From Tetracladium setigerum (Eukaryota > Ascomycota > Leotiomycetes > Helotiales): DNA of 64,000 nt. Both the position numbers and the translations under genes were made by a program. The stretch lies in the NCBI GenBank assembly GCA_031472005.1, contig PZJY01000005.1, forward strand, positions 62,001-126,000, written 5' to 3'. Shown piece by piece: positions 1-11,112 of the stretch (position 1 is the first letter of the stretch; every line of letters begins with the position of its first letter). Under the pieces are notes generated by a model. That model was not told where the DNA came from. It was given only the letters and a program-made list of their open reading frames with translations, and made no database searches.

Positions 1-170
1 TGATACTTTAACAAGATCTCCATATAGGTGAGTGCTCTCCCTCCCCGTCTCCAACTTCAATATTCTTTCTCTTTTCAGTCCCAATCGAAGCTTTCCTCTC
101 ACAAATTTCTCAAATTGACTTGTAACCAGTCAAAATATAGTCGAAAATCGTCGAAAATCAAACCGCAGCC

Positions 171-946
171 ATGAATTTGATGAAAGGCTCCTTTAAGACC
201 CGCGCGCAAATCAAGCTATGGGGACACATTCTCGCCTTATTCCTCGCAACTTCTGTCACCGCAATTGCAGGAGCCCGCATGCTTGTTACAAATGGCCAGA
301 TGAGCGCTGCTCCCACCAGCGTTACCGGCAACGGAGGCCGACGGAGCATGTCTGGACAAGTCGCGCTTAGCATGGTATGTGACCTTCATCCTCTCTCACT
401 TTTCCGCAGTCGCAGTTTTCTTTTTTATCTTATTTTACAAGCCATTTGCTAACGCTTCGCACGCAGGGAGCTAAGAGTCTCATCTTCATCACCTACCAAC
501 TAGTAGCAGAGCATACCCGCTTCCTTAAAGAGAGACTCCGAGTCAATATGATACTCAACTGCATTGAGACTGTCGCTTGGCCTGCGGTAGTTGCGTTCAC
601 AGTTCAGGGCATTCTAAAGAGATGTGTGGGCACAACGTGTGTATTAAGCTGGGTTTTAATTCCGTTAGCTGTGGTCTTAAGGTATACGATTAGCTATTCT
701 TCCACCCCTACTTCTCCCCTCCTGGACTATGTCCCTCTAAATTTTATTTCTTGGACTAATAATTAGTGAAATAGTGTCGTATCTACACTCGCAGCATACA
801 TCTCTGTTGGTGATTGGATGTATTTCAAGAAGACCGGCGTCAGGCCCAAGGAAGGAGAGGGTGAGATTGCGGTGAATTTAGAGTCTGTAACAAAGAAGAG
901 TAGCCGGGGTGCTCTTATGGAGGATGGTCACCAACGGGAACGCTAA
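171..946 (+). CDS. small four-helix membrane protein, unknown function
   Basis: Three exons (171-374, 467-681, 775-946) give a 196-residue protein. Intron 1 starts GTATGT and has a GCTAAC branch site; intron 2 starts GTATAC and ends ATAG; phases join exactly. About four hydrophobic segments are visible: near residues 16-38, two in exon 2 (around CIETVAWPAVVAF and CVLSWVLIPLAVV) and one at the start of exon 3 (STLAAYISVGDWMYF). A short polar, charged cytoplasmic tail follows. The four-helix layout and small size resemble fungal MARVEL-like membrane proteins, but no diagnostic motif was recognised, so this is only a resemblance. The start is the first ATG, after a pyrimidine-rich leader. No functional link to the neighbours is visible. 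Confidence 0.75.
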
Positions 947-1600
947 TGGCAAGGGTTTAATTGTAGTGGGGAAGGGGAGAAGATACAAGAAGATAGAGGC
1001 AAGAAGTATAGTAACGAAACCTTTACCTACACTCACCATCAAATTTCATGTTGACTACCTATATTTATCATTACAAGGTCTACTCCTCCGTGCTGTATTA
1101 TAGTCACTTTACTCGATTGAATTGACATCTCCATGTCCTTGCACTTGACTGCCAACCTTATGAATGTAGCATTGCAAATCATAGCCTGTATAAATTTTGA
1201 AGCAATACTCCCTGGTGGAGGCGAAGATATGAATGCATCTCCCGAGTCCCAAGTCCTTGGGACATAAGATACACCTCCAGAATCATGCAGCGATGGTTCA
1301 CGGTCCATCTCATGAGGCAAGAAAGCAATGTAGTAAATGAAGCGCCGTCAAGCTATCTATGCTAATAAGCAGTTGGAGGATTGGGCTTTGGGCAGAAATG
1401 GGAGGTGAGCGAATCTAGAAAGCTGTCTGTGCCAAGTCAAAAACGATGAGTTAAATGTGATCAGAGTTAAGTGCATGCCCTGAGAATACATTTATTTAAT
1501 CGAACTTGAAAACTGGAATGACTTTTGACGGTGAAATAATGTGAAGTTGATAGCGGGGGCAGAGGGTAACCTGTAACATATTCCAACGCATTTCCTCCAC
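947..1600. other. intergenic, no gene seen
   Basis: 3' flank of the small membrane protein. Short open frames on both strands have no protein-like composition and no joinable splice sites. No RNA gene or repeat was recognised. Confidence 0.5.
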
Positions 1601-2625
1601 CTAAGGAGACAGCATCGAGAAGCCAGCATCTCCTCGACATAACATGATCCTCGTGGCTTTCTCCTGCATGCTTCTAGCTCCTTGCAGTATGCTGCTCCTA
1701 CCGAGTTCTGTAACCTGCTTATTAATGGTCCGAAGTTGTTCATCGAGTCTATTCTCCAAAAAGTTTTTGTTCGGCTCCATAACTCTGATGCGACTTCCGA
1801 TCTCAAGGCATAGGCTTTTTAACTCCGCAGCCCTAGAACAATCGCTGAGAGTATTAGCAAGCCTCAATATAAATTGAATCATCTTGTATATCCGTTGTGC
1901 GCTCGTTGGAATCCGATGCACGGTCGTGTGCCGAAGCACGTTTGTCGAGGAGAAGATCTCATTTAGAGGCGCCTCTGGGGCGTTGATTATTGCACTAGCA
2001 GGAAGTTTGTCATAGTGCTTAGCCAATGTCCTCGTCCACTTTGGAAACCCAACCGCCTCAGCACAGTCCTATTTCTTCTCTCTCAATAGCGAGGGTAATT
2101 ATTTAACTGCAAAGTCGAAGCAACAATCCTCAAGTTGACGCTGAACTGTTATAAGGATGAGATGTTGAATCGTATACGGAAGATAACTGGGATACAGAGA
2201 CGGGGTTATCGCTGCAACGGATTCTGATGTCGCTTGAATTTTAGAATGCTCTTTCATGATAGGGTTCAAGGAAAGAGATAACTTTTCCACTGGAACATTG
2301 TCATTCGTGTAGTTATTGCCAACTTCTCCCCGTTCACTCGCAGATGATAATACTTCTAAAGCTGGATCGCACGGCACCATTCTCCACAACGCATTACGTT
2401 GAAGTCGCGGGCTAGTGATGATCGGAAGAGCTCCGGGAATGCGATCTTCGAATTCAATTCAGACTCAAAGACCCGCTGATCCAAGAGAGCATTTACGATA
2501 TCGACGACCTCAATAAGCCATCCCCGGACCACCCCGGCGGTCCGGGGCATGCCATGCCATGCGCAGACACCAGTGCATATGATAAGTAGTGTCCACGAGT
2601 TTTCCGCCAAGAGGGAATTTTCCAA
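1601..2625 (-). pseudogene. unresolved gene remnant, possibly C-terminal part of a regulator
   Basis: The best part is a 156-codon open segment at 1601-2068 that looks like real protein: helical, Leu- and Arg-rich, with a long coiled-coil-prone stretch (ERTINKQVTELGRSSIL region) and a GFPKW motif at its start. A second open segment (2108-2389) joins it in phase only through a 39-nt gap with GTTAAA and ATAG ends. That is shorter than any other intron in this window and therefore suspect. A third segment (2393-2625) lies in yet another frame. No zinc cluster, initiator context or full domain was found. The C-terminal style resembles the end of some fungal Zn2Cys6 regulators, but I cannot name a family. 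It may be a decayed gene or one with unrecognised introns. Confidence 0.3.
2522..2547. repeat. 9-bp perfect inverted repeat (CCCCGGACC / GGTCCGGGG)
   Basis: Arms at 2522-2530 and 2539-2547 with an 8-nt loop. It is very GC-rich against an AT-leaning background, so it would fold into a stable hairpin. It lies inside the unresolved gene remnant. Confidence 0.7.
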
Positions 2626-3327
2626 AACGAGGGGATCCGAACCTTCTCCAAACTTGTTAGTTGCTCAGGTGCGAAGCGGACTTGAACGGCCTCGCCTTGG
2701 GTGCGCTGCCGCGTCATTTACTTGAACTGTGGCTTTCTTTATCCGAGGCCTTTTGCACGAAAAGTGTTACCCGCACTGCCCAGCAATGCTCTCACCTTCG
2801 TGAGGGCCCCGTGCTCCTCCTTCCCGATCAGAGCACTTCTGGATGATGGTAGGCGGCCAGACCATCATAGAAACCCGACAGATACTGGAGACATATATGA
2901 TTCCTTGAGAGGGGGAAAAGGTGATAGAGGAGATTTTTAATGCTCGCGAATAGCTTCTGGCTGACTTTGTCGAGAGTTGGATCTCCACTTAGTCAAATCG
3001 TAATTCACGTCTCAGGGGTGGATTGTCCGACATTATAAAGCTCAACATGTTGATGGTACCCTTGTGCAAAGGTTCTTGGCAGCAGCGCCAGGCGGGTGGG
3101 GCTTCATTAAGCATATTCGTTAACTGTGGGGGTGTGCTCTAATGTTATTAATTCCGTCAGGTCACTGCTTAGGTCCTAGGTGAGAACACGTTGCATACAA
3201 TCTCTCATGTAGAATAAGACGAAGGAATGGTAACATTTATAGGTAATGAGTACCTCAAAAAATCAGGAAGAAATGATCAACAGCGCAATATGGCCTTATG
3301 CTTGAATAACTTCGTAGTCCAGCATCA
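2626..3327. other. intergenic, no gene seen
   Basis: Between the gene remnant and the 3' end of the alpha/beta hydrolase. Only short overlapping open frames; no splice-consistent coding segment found. Confidence 0.45.
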
Positions 3328-4295
3328 CTAGCCCATGTACTTATTGAACCAAGCAGTCATCCTCTCCGGATGCTCACCAAAGTAGTTGTACCCGTCAAAC
3401 CGTCTCGTTGTTCCCTCGATCCAGAACAAATCCTTCTCCTCAGTGCCAATCTTGTCATAGATTGTCTGTACGTCACTAGGATGCGTCATGGCATCCTGAT
3501 GTACCTGAGCGACGAGTGTAGGTATTGTGACATCTTGAGCGTAAGGAATTGGCGAGAGCTCATCGAGATGGAACCCAGTAAGATGATACATAGTAGTATC
3601 AAACTGTTCGGCCGCTGCTTGGGGATCAACTCCAGCAACCTTCGCCCCCGTTTCAACAAATACGCGAGCCGAGACGGGCTGCAGAGCGATCAATGCTTTG
3701 ATATCAGTGAAATACTCTGGGAAGCGGGAGAGAGCGATAATAGTTGAGTTCGCTCCAAGACAGCGACTTAGAAGCCCAATCTTCATGCCTGCCGTATCGG
3801 CGCGAGAACGGGCATACAAGACGGACCCAACCACGTCGCGACATTCAAGTTGACCAATCCCACAAATTCCGCCCGAACCTGCGCTACTTCGTCCGTGGTT
3901 CCGCAAGTCATAGCAAAGTACGTTGTATCCCGCATCGTGAAGGCTTTTGTAGTCCTTCAAAAAGTTGCATTCAAATCCGCCAAATTGTGTGAAGCCGGGT
4001 AGGTGGCCCGGGTAGCCATATCGGTTGCAGGGCATGGGATGGTTTGCGATAATAAGCTTGTCAGAACCCTTGGCGGGAATAAACCAGCCCTCAAGAATAA
4101 CGCCGTCGAGAGAGGGGAACCAAATATCCTCGTACTCCAGTCCCTCTTCATCAGGGCGGCGCAGAATAGGCGAACGCAAGCTGTGGGAGAAAAGCTGCGC
4201 AAGGGGGTCGACAAAAGATGAAACTTCAAGAGCCTATTATTTTTAATGTTAGTCAGTAAGGTAGTACAAGAACTGAAAGGGGCTGTATTAACCAT
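3328..4295 (-). CDS. alpha/beta-hydrolase fold protein with Cys at the nucleophile site
   Basis: Model: complement of 3328-4233 plus a three-base first exon (ATG at 4293-4295), 302 residues. The 59-nt intron ends CTGACTAAC...ATAG; its donor is GTTAAT, so the start is less certain than the rest. The fold is clear: a beta-strand/oxyanion region NHPMPCNRYG, then YDLRNHGRS, a nucleophile elbow GLLSRCLGA with Cys near residue 159 where serine is usual, an acidic residue near HQDAMTHPSD, and a C-terminal His in FGEHPER (about residue 289). A Cys-Asp-His triad is known in dienelactone hydrolases. No signal peptide is seen, so it is probably cytosolic. A TATA box lies about 80 nt upstream. The substrate is unknown. 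Confidence 0.8.
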
Positions 4296-4373
4296 GGTGT
4301 ATTCCAACGATTGACACGTTTACTGAGGTTGGTGTGTTCACTGTGAAGAGTAGTTTCCTTGAAAGAGGGGCTA

Positions 4374-4384
4374 CATATATAAGT
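4374..4384 (-). promoter_or_regulatory. TATA box of the alpha/beta hydrolase gene
   Basis: On the minus strand the sequence reads CTTATATATG about 80 nt upstream of the ATG at 4295. It is a strong TATA element in the expected position, typical of inducible rather than constitutive fungal genes (inference). Confidence 0.5.
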
Positions 4385-5998
4385 AGGAAAGGAATGAACT
4401 TAACCCCACCTGGTAGTGCGGAGTCTAAGCGCATAAGCAACTTGCATTAGCGCTAAGGGAAGTTGTTGATGTATCAAGGCTGAAAATTCCAATACTTGCA
4501 TAGAAACGGATTTAAGCAATATCGCTCTTATTCTCTTGTGCAAGCCGCAAAAGGCGACGATGTTTTGACAGCTAATCTCGTAGCGCTACCAAATCGCGAG
4601 CAATATTAAGCGTGTTGAACGCTTACCTTGTGAGATATAACAAGTCCAATAGTTGTTTCAAAACGCAATTTACACCATCTATCTGGAGCCTTGAGTAAAC
4701 GTACTTGAGATCGAATTGGGCAGAACGGACTGGCTGGGTTCTCATTAATCCAACAAGTACTTCGTATGGGAAAGTCTCAAAACGGCACAAAAATTAAACC
4801 TTATTCGTTTGCAGCATCGAGAGGTCTATCAAACACTTACCAATATCAATTCAGGCACCTTGAACTACTATCTATGGCTTTCCATGCGGCAGAACAATTT
4901 TAAAATAAAAGCGAAATCGCTTCATCTTAATTGGCTTATTGTCAAACCCTGGTGTCTTATTCCACTCTATACGTTATCGACTTAAAGCACTAACCCATTT
5001 CGCATTCTCTGACTTGGAGCGGAGCGACGTACAAGGTCCGTGATTTAGCCGACGATCAGTAGCGTGTACATCTTCGCCCGAAAACTTTCGGGCTGTCCGA
5101 AAATCTTCGGATACTGTCCGAAAACAATCGGGTATGATACACTGAACGAACTTTCTTTGCCATTACCCAACACTCTTAGCTTGACTCGGCAAATACTTTC
5201 CACTTTTCCTCAATCCACTCTTCACGTCATCAACTTACTCTCCCCGAAGAGTCAAGTACTGGAATTCTTCCTCCTTAACTCCTCCTAAGACCGATGCGTT
5301 CATCACTTCCGCTAGGCCAATGATGGCTTCAATTGAAATGGTCTAATGCCCACTTTCGACTTAGCATGCTACTAACTTGTCTCTTGTCCGTCACCACCGA
5401 GTTCAGATATGCCGTGAGGAGGATCCGTCCTCTAACCCTATCCTCATACTCGAAGACGACCAATACACTGCTCCAGACTCCTCCTGAACAACTCGAAAAA
5501 AAGTCCTCGGTCCGAAAGCTACGCGAGAATGGCGACACGGGAGGCTGAGCAGAACCAAAAAGGACTCTTCAGAAAGTCAATAACGCCGATATCTTCATTC
5601 CTCGCAAATCGACTCGCTCTGACTCTCCAGCGATCTTAACCGCAATTCTGTCGCATCTCAGGGCACCTCCGGTCCAGACGCGCAACAATAACACACAAAT
5701 TTTGTGAATAAGCGTTAGAAAGAATTGGGCGAAATATATGGTCTTTTTTTGGCTATCACCCTACTTCAGAAAGCGAAAACGTCAATCGTGAAGGTCTACT
5801 TTTAGTTTGTACCACGAGGTTCTAGCGACTTTCTATAAGATGACGCAAAGGAGAAACAGACTCGAAAGCTGGAAAGCCGATGGAGCGACAGCTCACGGAT
5901 GGGAAATATCACTTCATATAAAGATAATTACAAGCTATTTCAAACGAGAAGAAATTTCACATTCCACCCCGGAGGGATCTCCCTGCAACACAATCTAG
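4385..5998. other. long gene-poor stretch, possible decayed transposon DNA
   Basis: No intact gene. Near 5075-5135 a short motif with the form TCCGAAAA...TTCGG occurs three times with alternating orientation. Around 5330-5650 fragments in different frames are weakly protein-like but broken by stops. I could not recognise a transposase, reverse transcriptase or integrase motif, so a mobile-element origin is only a guess. Confidence 0.3.
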
Positions 5999-7883
5999 CT
6001 ATCTCCGCTTGATAATCCGACAGAAGCTGAGAACTGAAGTGAGAACCTGTCTGAAATTCTGCAACATCCAGTTCGTAGAAATGCGAAGATTGTCTTGTTG
6101 AGATTGAAAATACATGCTACTAATTGGATTTGGAATCTCAGGTGTTGGAAAGTATTTCAGACATGAGTGGCAGACATTTCCAGCAGAGCAGGTCACTTTG
6201 TGAGCATGGCAACTGACACAGGCGCCAATGGAACGAATTGAGGATCCGCGCTCTTTTCTCAAAGCCGAGATTTGGGATCTCCTCCTTTTTTGTTCTCGAT
6301 TCGGTGGGATAAGATATGTAGATGTGTCACTGTGGGACGTTGTGAGTAGGCTTGATTATGATATGGATACTCTAATGACTTACCAAATTATCCAATCAGA
6401 GGACTCTTCGTGTCCTGGAGGTGTGCCGTCTTCGGTACCAAGATGCCAAGGAAGCATTTCGCTAGACTTGAAAATTGGTCTTTCCGTTTGATATGGAGCG
6501 GAGAAGCTTGGGAGTTGCAGACCATACCTTGGAGAAGAATCATGCATACTCGGTTCAGAAATAGGGTCTAGATCGAACGGTGTTGGTTGGTTATAACAAG
6601 ATGCTTGTGAAAACAAGAAAGGTTCAGAATCAATCAACGTCACGTCGGACGGTACCCACGCCACTTGGTCAAAGCTTATGGACATATCTAGCCAGAAATC
6701 TTCGGGGACAGTATCATCAGGCTGACTTAACAACTGAAATGTTCCCTTTTTGTGCCATATTAAAGGTGCATTCTCAAGAATGAACTGCTCAAACTTAGGG
6801 GCCACCGAGAGTTTTAGTTGTGATGCGAGGAAAATCAAATGATGTGCGAGTATTTGACACAGGTGAGTGCGTCTGGTAAGTAGCTGTGGCATATCTTGGT
6901 CAGCACCATCACCTTCCTGCTCCACTTATTATTACTTGAGCCAACTGCATAATCCAGAAGTTTTCTCACCCCTTCCACGATACTAGGGTTATGTGGTATG
7001 GTTAGGGTTATAGCAAGAATGGTACCAAACACTACGAGGAACCAGGCTCGAATGTCTTTCAATGAACATCCTTTGAGTGATTGTGGCTTTAGCTTGAAAT
7101 CTAGATATTTCCGAAGCTCTTGACCGGCAACAGAACGAACTCGACGTAATTCTCCAATACTCAAGCAATGTTTGTTTTCGGCTCCAGGTTGCGTATTCGC
7201 AAGCGACTCGGCGTAAACCATGTGTCGGAAATTTGATCTTTGTTGATCATCAATAGATGGGCGGATTAGGTCCGAGAAAGCAGGTGAGGACAGAATGCCA
7301 ACTTTACTCGTCTTAGATTCCATGGGATCGCGGAGCCATTGATCGGAATCAGCGATGAGGTCTGTCAAGTCCCACGTCACGTCCGAATCGAAGCCGAGGG
7401 AGATCGGGGTTGCATTAAAGTTTTGATGTTTTCTAGGGCCATGTCCAACGGTATTGCACTCGGGGTACCTAACAATTAAATCATTACGATAAGATACTGA
7501 ACGCGAACCGAAAAAAACTCACAGGCTTCGAAAAATTCCACTTCATAGAGACGAGTTCGGATACAACCCGAGAACGAGAGCGTCTTCCGAGAATAGCCTT
7601 GCAAAATCAAATTCGAACAGGGGACACAGGTGTCATGATTACTGCACTAGAAGAGAAAGTTGTTAGTTATTGATCAAGAATTGGTAGAAATGAATCCAAC
7701 CTTCATCTTTAATAGTGCGCATCTCAAGCATGCTCGGATATCACGCATCTCTTTGACTTCTTCCCGGCGTTCTGGAATATACCTCTCTCTTTTCCTCTTG
7801 GGAGTATTTGGCTTGTCATCAAGTCTGAATTTCATGACGTGGATTTTCCCCTTTGCAGAGGTCTTGCGTTTTGATTGGGGCAT
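5999..7883 (-). pseudogene. Zn2Cys6 transcription factor with a second C-terminal Cys cluster; reading frame apparently broken
   Basis: Exon 1 (7701-7883) encodes a basic N-terminus and RACLRCALLKMK. A 54-nt intron joins it in phase to exon 2 (7523-7646), CSNHDTCVPC, completing C-x2-C-x6-C-x5-C-x2-C with a sixth Cys about 17 residues on. Exon 3 starts at 7468, but its phase does not fit the GTGAGT donor at 7522. A second break lies near 6930-6960, where the frame must shift to reach the typical regulator segment HLCQILAHHLIFLAS and the APLIWHKKG motif. A GTAAGT intron (6330-6383) then joins in phase to 5999-6329, which has a basic stretch and another C-x2-C-x6-C-x5-C-x2-C motif (GACVSCHAHKVTC...). 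The family looks like a Leotiomycete Zn2Cys6 group. It is either a pseudogene or carries sequencing indels; the C-terminal cluster could also be a fused neighbour. Confidence 0.5.
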
Positions 7884-8538
7884 TTCAAGTTTGCGGAGAA
7901 GTGTATGTGGTGGCTGGAACGTTAACTTGGAAGGACAATTCTGCTAAGACGAGGTGAGAGAGAATGTGAGGAATGGTATGAGAGAGAATGAAGGTTTTGC
8001 GTTGATTCATGATGCTCGAGGGGATTTGTTGTCTACCTATAAGCGTGGAACGGGATTTTAAGTTGATGGGGTGAACGAGGCTGTGATGCGTCGTGAGGCG
8101 CTCCTCGGTGTCTCGTTTTTGCCCTTTACGAACTAGGGCGGTAATCACGTGTAGCAAGGTCCAAAAGCCAACGAGGTTCAGTTCACATTAAAGGATTGGC
8201 CTGAATACTGGGCAACTAATCTTGCATATTACAACCTTTATTTTAGAAGAGTTGAACTAGGTCTAATTCAAGCGAGTTAAACTTTCCTCTAGGTCGATAT
8301 TCAAACTCAAATCTATCTCATAATCTCGCCAATCAAAGGCCAGCACTCAGCTATTTTGTTTGAGCGAATTGGGCAATCACAATGATTGTTTACATCTTCA
8401 ACACTTCATCATTTCAACACCATTGCCATGACCCATATGATTCTCTCCGAATGTCGAAACATACAATAATGCATCTTATACATTAGAATCGATAGGGGCG
8501 GGGAGATAAACCTTGAATATGACGAGGTCAGATACTAA
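7884..8538. other. intergenic, no gene seen
   Basis: 5' flank of the zinc-cluster gene and further upstream sequence. AT-rich with only short open frames; no convincing coding or repeat structure. Confidence 0.4.
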
Positions 8539-8910
8539 CTACGCGAGCCTTGCAAAGATAATTCCTTCCATCTGGCCGCAATTTGAAACCTTATAATTTC
8601 CATTTCCAAACAGGAGACCCCAGATAACAAGATTTGAAGTTAGCAATACACAGATATCTGTTGATAATGCTGCTCTAAAGTTCAGTCGACTATGTTTGGG
8701 GATTGGGCACCATTGCTTACTCCTGAACATGCTACTGTCAAGGACAGGCACTGAGAAGTTGGTCGAGCAAGAAGCAGCACGAGATACATTGATGATTGAG
8801 TTTCGTTAAAGACTACAATCGACGCGCGACTGGTCAGCGAATACGAGCTGAGAGACGTTGGCAGTAGGGAGAGAGCAGGTCTTGGCACTATCATCCCACA
8901 GGGAAAACTA
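8539..8910 (-). pseudogene. possible decayed coding fragment
   Basis: On the minus strand one frame reads as plausible protein (…DDSAKTCSLPTANVSQLVF…, then …NSIINVSRAASC…) but is cut by TAG near 8902 and TAA near 8811. Each stop would be Gln after a single T-to-C reversal. A GTAAGC donor follows SSMFR. There is no start, no recognised domain and no complete reading frame, so this is a weak call that rests on amino-acid composition alone. Confidence 0.3.
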
Positions 8911-9070
8911 CCCCTCTACAACAGTAATCAAGTGGCAATCGATACTCCATATCACAAAGACTGTATTCAATCTGTTTCATTCCAGAGATTTCATTTTGGA
9001 ACTGATGCATGGATTACTTTCTTTCATTTGGAAGTAGGGATTCATTCGAGGAAGTAATACCCATCACACC

Positions 9071-10287
9071 TCAGCTTCCCGGGATCGGCCCAAGAACCGA
9101 TAACTCCTGCAACCATTCATCACCCTCATCATCCCCAACCTCCTCTCGAAGTACGTTCTTCTTCTTGATTCCAGTGGAACTGCAAGCGTAAGAAGCAGTG
9201 TTGATAGCTGCTTCAATCGTAGCCCAGCCCCCCTTCGTGCGTCTTATCCTCAGGTCATTGTACAGCTCACCAAAGTCGAATTGAATGGCATCGTAAGGTT
9301 TGCTTTCGTCCACTTTAATCATGTTCAACTGGTAGAAATCATTGTCCATACCATTGACGACTTTGATCATGAGCTTTCGGTACATCAAGTTCTTTGCTCC
9401 TTCAGGAACGTCTCCTCCATCCGCATCAATCTCAAATTTATCTCCGGCGCTAAGAACAGCTTCGATATCGACCAGGTGTGCAACATGCTGAAAGATGTAG
9501 GCCAAGTTCTCCTTGCTACACAGAGGTACCCATACGTTATTGAATCGGAACGTCTTTTGCTTCATGTCAGCACTGGTGTAGTCTTCATGACGAGGGCTAG
9601 TAAGTTCAAAGCTAGCAACAGTCAGTTATGGAAAATGTAATTCATAACAATGACTCACATGACGAGTTGGGCAACTTTGATAAAGAACTTTTCGAGGACG
9701 GATCTTCGTGTAGTGTCAACAATATCTTGAAGCCATTCGACCGTGGTTGAAGAGACACCTGGCAGCGCGAACAATTGTGACATTCTCTCAACCGAGGCGT
9801 ATCCCTCAACTGCCGTGACGAATGCAACCATTGACTTCCTGAACTCCCTCTCAGACTTTATACCAAAAGTACGCGCAACCTTAGGTCCAGGGCCGACACT
9901 ATTTGTTGCGAACCCACGAAGCTGAGTTACGAACTGACGAAAGGTCTTGACTGGTCTGTCCAAAGACATCTGGGACTCGTGGTGGGCTTTGGCGAATATT
10001 TGACTTTAAGTGTGAATCGGGTTGTTGAGATCGTACTTGATGGACTTTTCGTGTACAAGGCAATCCTTGAGATACTTCTTCAACGCGGCGCGGTTTTCCT
10101 CATTCACCACTGGCACTATTAGCTCAGGCAGATCAATAATGGGATGTTGCATATATGACCAAAGGTTGACCTCAGCTGCCGAGGCAGGTTGCCCAACCTC
10201 ATCTCCAACGCTCCTATGTCTGCCAGTCGGGTCAAATCGAACCTGCTTCAGAGGCGTGCGAACTGCGGCCGGTCTAATTGGCGGCAT
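9071..10287 (-). pseudogene. unrecognised protein gene interrupted by an in-frame TAA
   Basis: From ATG at 10287 a 93-codon frame runs to TAA at 10006-10008. The same frame continues without interruption (SQIFAKAHHESQMSLDRPVKTFRQF…) to 9659. It then crosses a 47-nt GTGAGT intron in phase (acceptor CTAG at 9612) to 9071-9611. Without the stop it would encode about 390 residues, with an acidic C-terminus. The TAA is one C-to-T step from CAA (Gln). An alternative is a GTATCT…AAAG intron of 72 nt that removes the stop, but it has no clear branch site and would delete coding-like sequence. No domain was recognised. It is transcribed away from the next gene across a 164-bp shared promoter. Confidence 0.5.
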
Positions 10288-10451
10288 GATGTCTCTCTGT
10301 GTGTTTTGAGAAGGTTAATGTTTTTTTTTCTGTTGGAAGATGGCGAAAATATAACAACTGACGCGTTTGAAGTTCACCTTTTCGCAGACCTCGTTTCTGT
10401 TTCACGCCAAGAATTTGATTCTGACAAAAACAACTCTCACACTACATCAAA
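10288..10451. promoter_or_regulatory. short bidirectional promoter between two divergent unknown genes
   Basis: Only 164 bp separate the two start codons (10287 minus, 10452 plus). It contains a T-run at 10320-10330. Any regulation would be shared, suggesting that the two genes work together (inference). Confidence 0.4.
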
Positions 10452-11112
10452 ATGAAGTCTGGGGCCTTGAGCGAGGAGGAGTGCAACAGGTATACACTCA
10501 AATATGGTCTCAAATTACGGGCTAACCTTAAAGCAGCTTGATGAGAACGGCTGTGGCTCAAATACAAGTCGGCCATTGCGAAATCAAAGAGACGATCAAA
10601 GCTACCTACGGCTTTGGGGTTCACTACAGTGCTTTGCTTCGAGAGGCGTTCATGGTTGGCTTCGGAGGGAGACCACCTCTTGATCCCTACCAAATCAACA
10701 TATATTCCGTGTCACCAACAACAGTCCGACTGACAATCGAGATCTTGACGGGGGGGGGGGTGGATGGCCGGAGGAAGCAATTAGAGCTCGCGTCGACGAG
10801 GACGAGAAGGCTGGACGCCCACGCAGTGATGTTGATTCTGTCATCAAGAATCTATGCCTGGCAGTTGAAGCTCTCTGGCTGGAGACCGATCTGATGGATG
10901 TGGTTCTATCCCACAAGCTTGAACAAATTCTAGGACAGAGCTTGGAAACGACCATCGGATGGACAAAAGAAGAGTTTGACATCATCTGCAACATTCTAAT
11001 GTTGCCAACTGTCGGGCGAGTTGTTGCTAAATGGGACACTCGGGAGTATTTCATGTGGAGATACTGCCAAGAGAAATGGCTTCTCAATGGACAAGTTGGA
11101 TACCGGGCCTAG
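10452..11112 (+). pseudogene. unrecognised protein gene with a frameshift near an 11-G run
   Basis: Exon 1 (10452-10489, MKSGALSEEECN) joins in phase, through a 47-nt intron with a GCTAAC branch, to an exon starting at 10537 (MRTAVAQIQVGHCEIKETI…). From about 10760 to the stop at 11110-11112 coding continues in a different frame (GWPEEAIRARVDEDEKAG…, then LVLSHKLEQ-like helical sequence to GQVGYRA). The switch must lie between the TGA of the second frame near 10680 and the G run at 10750-10760. Candidate slip sites are an (AT)3 at about 10698 and the G11 tract. The whole product would be about 205 residues, helical and acidic; no domain was recognised. A sequencing error in the G run is a simple alternative to a real mutation. 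Confidence 0.5.

Noticed and set aside
5064..5650. Retrotransposon gag-like relic
   Set aside because: Some pieces look protein-like, but no reverse transcriptase, integrase, protease or LTR pair was found, and the frames are too broken to assign.
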